Assembly: GCA_000507305.1 (NCBI GenBank)
Contig: DF239416.1
Coordinates: forward strand, 1-64,000
Source: Breviolum minutum Mf 1.05b.01
Taxonomy: Eukaryota; Sar; Dinophyceae; Suessiales; Symbiodiniaceae
Reading direction: 5' to 3'
DNA length: 64,000 nucleotides
Shown here one piece after another: positions 63,176 to 64,000 of the stretch. Below the pieces are notes generated by a model. It was not told the origin of the DNA. It ran no database searches and saw only the letters and a program-made list of their open reading frames with translations. The position numbers and the translations under genes are program-made. The first letter of the stretch is position 1. Each line of letters begins with the position of its first letter.

Positions 63176-64000
63176 ACCCTGTACTGTGACCGGGCTGAAG
63201 TCAAGTCAGATTGTTATTACTAATATCAATGTCAAACTTGGCGGTGTCCCCATTTCAGGAGCGAAGTTCTTACTGATGCTCGAATTTCAAGAGATGTTCA
63301 GCAGAGAATGACGCACCTGCCCTTGCCACATCTTTGCAAGCTTTTGCGAAGGGTCTGGGATGCCATCAGACAGCCCATGGAATTATAAAAGAACCCTGGA
63401 CCTGATTATCATGTACAATCCAATGGCCAATGTGGTCTAGTCTTAGTCTTAATTACTCAGACTCACTATTATTAAGGGCTAGTAGCAATTTTTAGTTTTT
63501 TCTTTTTGTGTCCTTTGTTGACTCCAAGGCATCAATGCCTTCATGCTGAAGTGCTGTGCTGACCCTGGTATGTGCTCTCCTGGATTGTATGGACCACTTA
63601 GGAGGAAATGAAAAGGGGTGACAGCTGCAACATGTGCCAATTTGACATCATGAACCATTTGACATGGCATGTGCACTTGTGCATGTGCAGTTGTGCACTC
63701 TGATCTTGCTTGGGCATGCCAGGTGGTTGCCTGGCCTCGGGAGCTTCTGTCACACCTGTCTTACTATTATCATCATAATAATTAAATACGGTATAATACC
63801 TTTAGATCTGAAAAAAAAGTTTTGACTTTTTTCCCAAGCCACTAAACAACTAGGTATATATTGAAGTTTTATAGCAGCAGATATGATCTGAAAAACTTCA
63901 TGGCTTCTATATTAGCGCATAAAACGCACCCTCACCGCAAGCACTCCGTGATGTGTTTGTCCAAAAAAGCCTTCAATTCCCCTTGAAACACTGGAACAAA
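63176..64000. other. 3' flank, possible last kinase-related frame
   Basis: A short frame at about 63260-63388 (VLTDARISRDVQQRMTHLPL then LCKLLRRVWDAIRQ) may continue the kinase gene. Beyond 63390 nothing is recognised. No hairpin elements occur. Confidence 0.35.

Noticed and set aside
1..64000. CRISPR-like arrays or bacterial operons
   Set aside because: The repeats are dispersed inverted hairpins of many families, not direct repeats with spacers. Coding density, introns and spliced-leader sequence are eukaryotic.

Overview
The window looks like nuclear DNA of a dinoflagellate, most likely of the Symbiodinium/Polarella type. Four things point there. (1) A truncated tandem relict of the dinoflagellate spliced leader lies at 10311-10338. 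(2) There is a degenerate copia-like retroelement of the dinoflagellate kind on the minus strand (1-3700), with a methyltransferase-like domain. (3) A 5'-truncated LINE-type reverse transcriptase/RNase H copy lies at 10339-12769. (4) Coding sequence is broken into short, GC-richer exons with AG|G-style acceptors and some apparent GC or GA donors, separated by AT-rich introns of hundreds to thousands of bases. Nothing looks prokaryotic, and almost none of the open frames of 60-160 codons is a complete gene.

Layout. 1-3700: frame-shifted gag, zinc-knuckle, protease and MTase-like retroelement, minus strand. 4.87-61.0 kb: about 40 short plus-strand exon candidates that I read as one very long gene for a charged, largely coiled-coil protein of unknown function. 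In many cases (for example 23095-25288 and 27071-30873) neighbouring exons are phase compatible, which is the main support for the model. I found no start codon for it; it probably begins upstream of 4.87 kb. The best candidate for its end is a stop at 61009-61011. Its introns hold the LINE copy, large CAT and CAA microsatellites (16.6-17.3 kb) and some 70 short hairpin elements. 61.2-63.2 kb: a decayed gene with an HMG-box-like segment and a PRP4-like protein kinase, split by frameshifts and by a near-perfect 104-bp-arm palindrome (62415-62642).

The most striking feature is the set of hairpin elements. I distinguish at least thirteen families (called FB-A to FB-P here), each roughly 80-150 bp and almost fully palindromic, with different ends. 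Most begin with TA and end with TA (TAC...GTA), as expected of non-autonomous Tc1/mariner- or Stowaway-like MITEs with a TA target duplication. Several families share an internal core while differing in their ends, several are nested inside one another, and some abut predicted exon edges. This raises the possibility that some act as introners.

Limits: all exon boundaries were read by eye, no search or alignment was run, and exon calls below 0.4 are hypotheses. Coordinates of repeats are good to a few bases at best.
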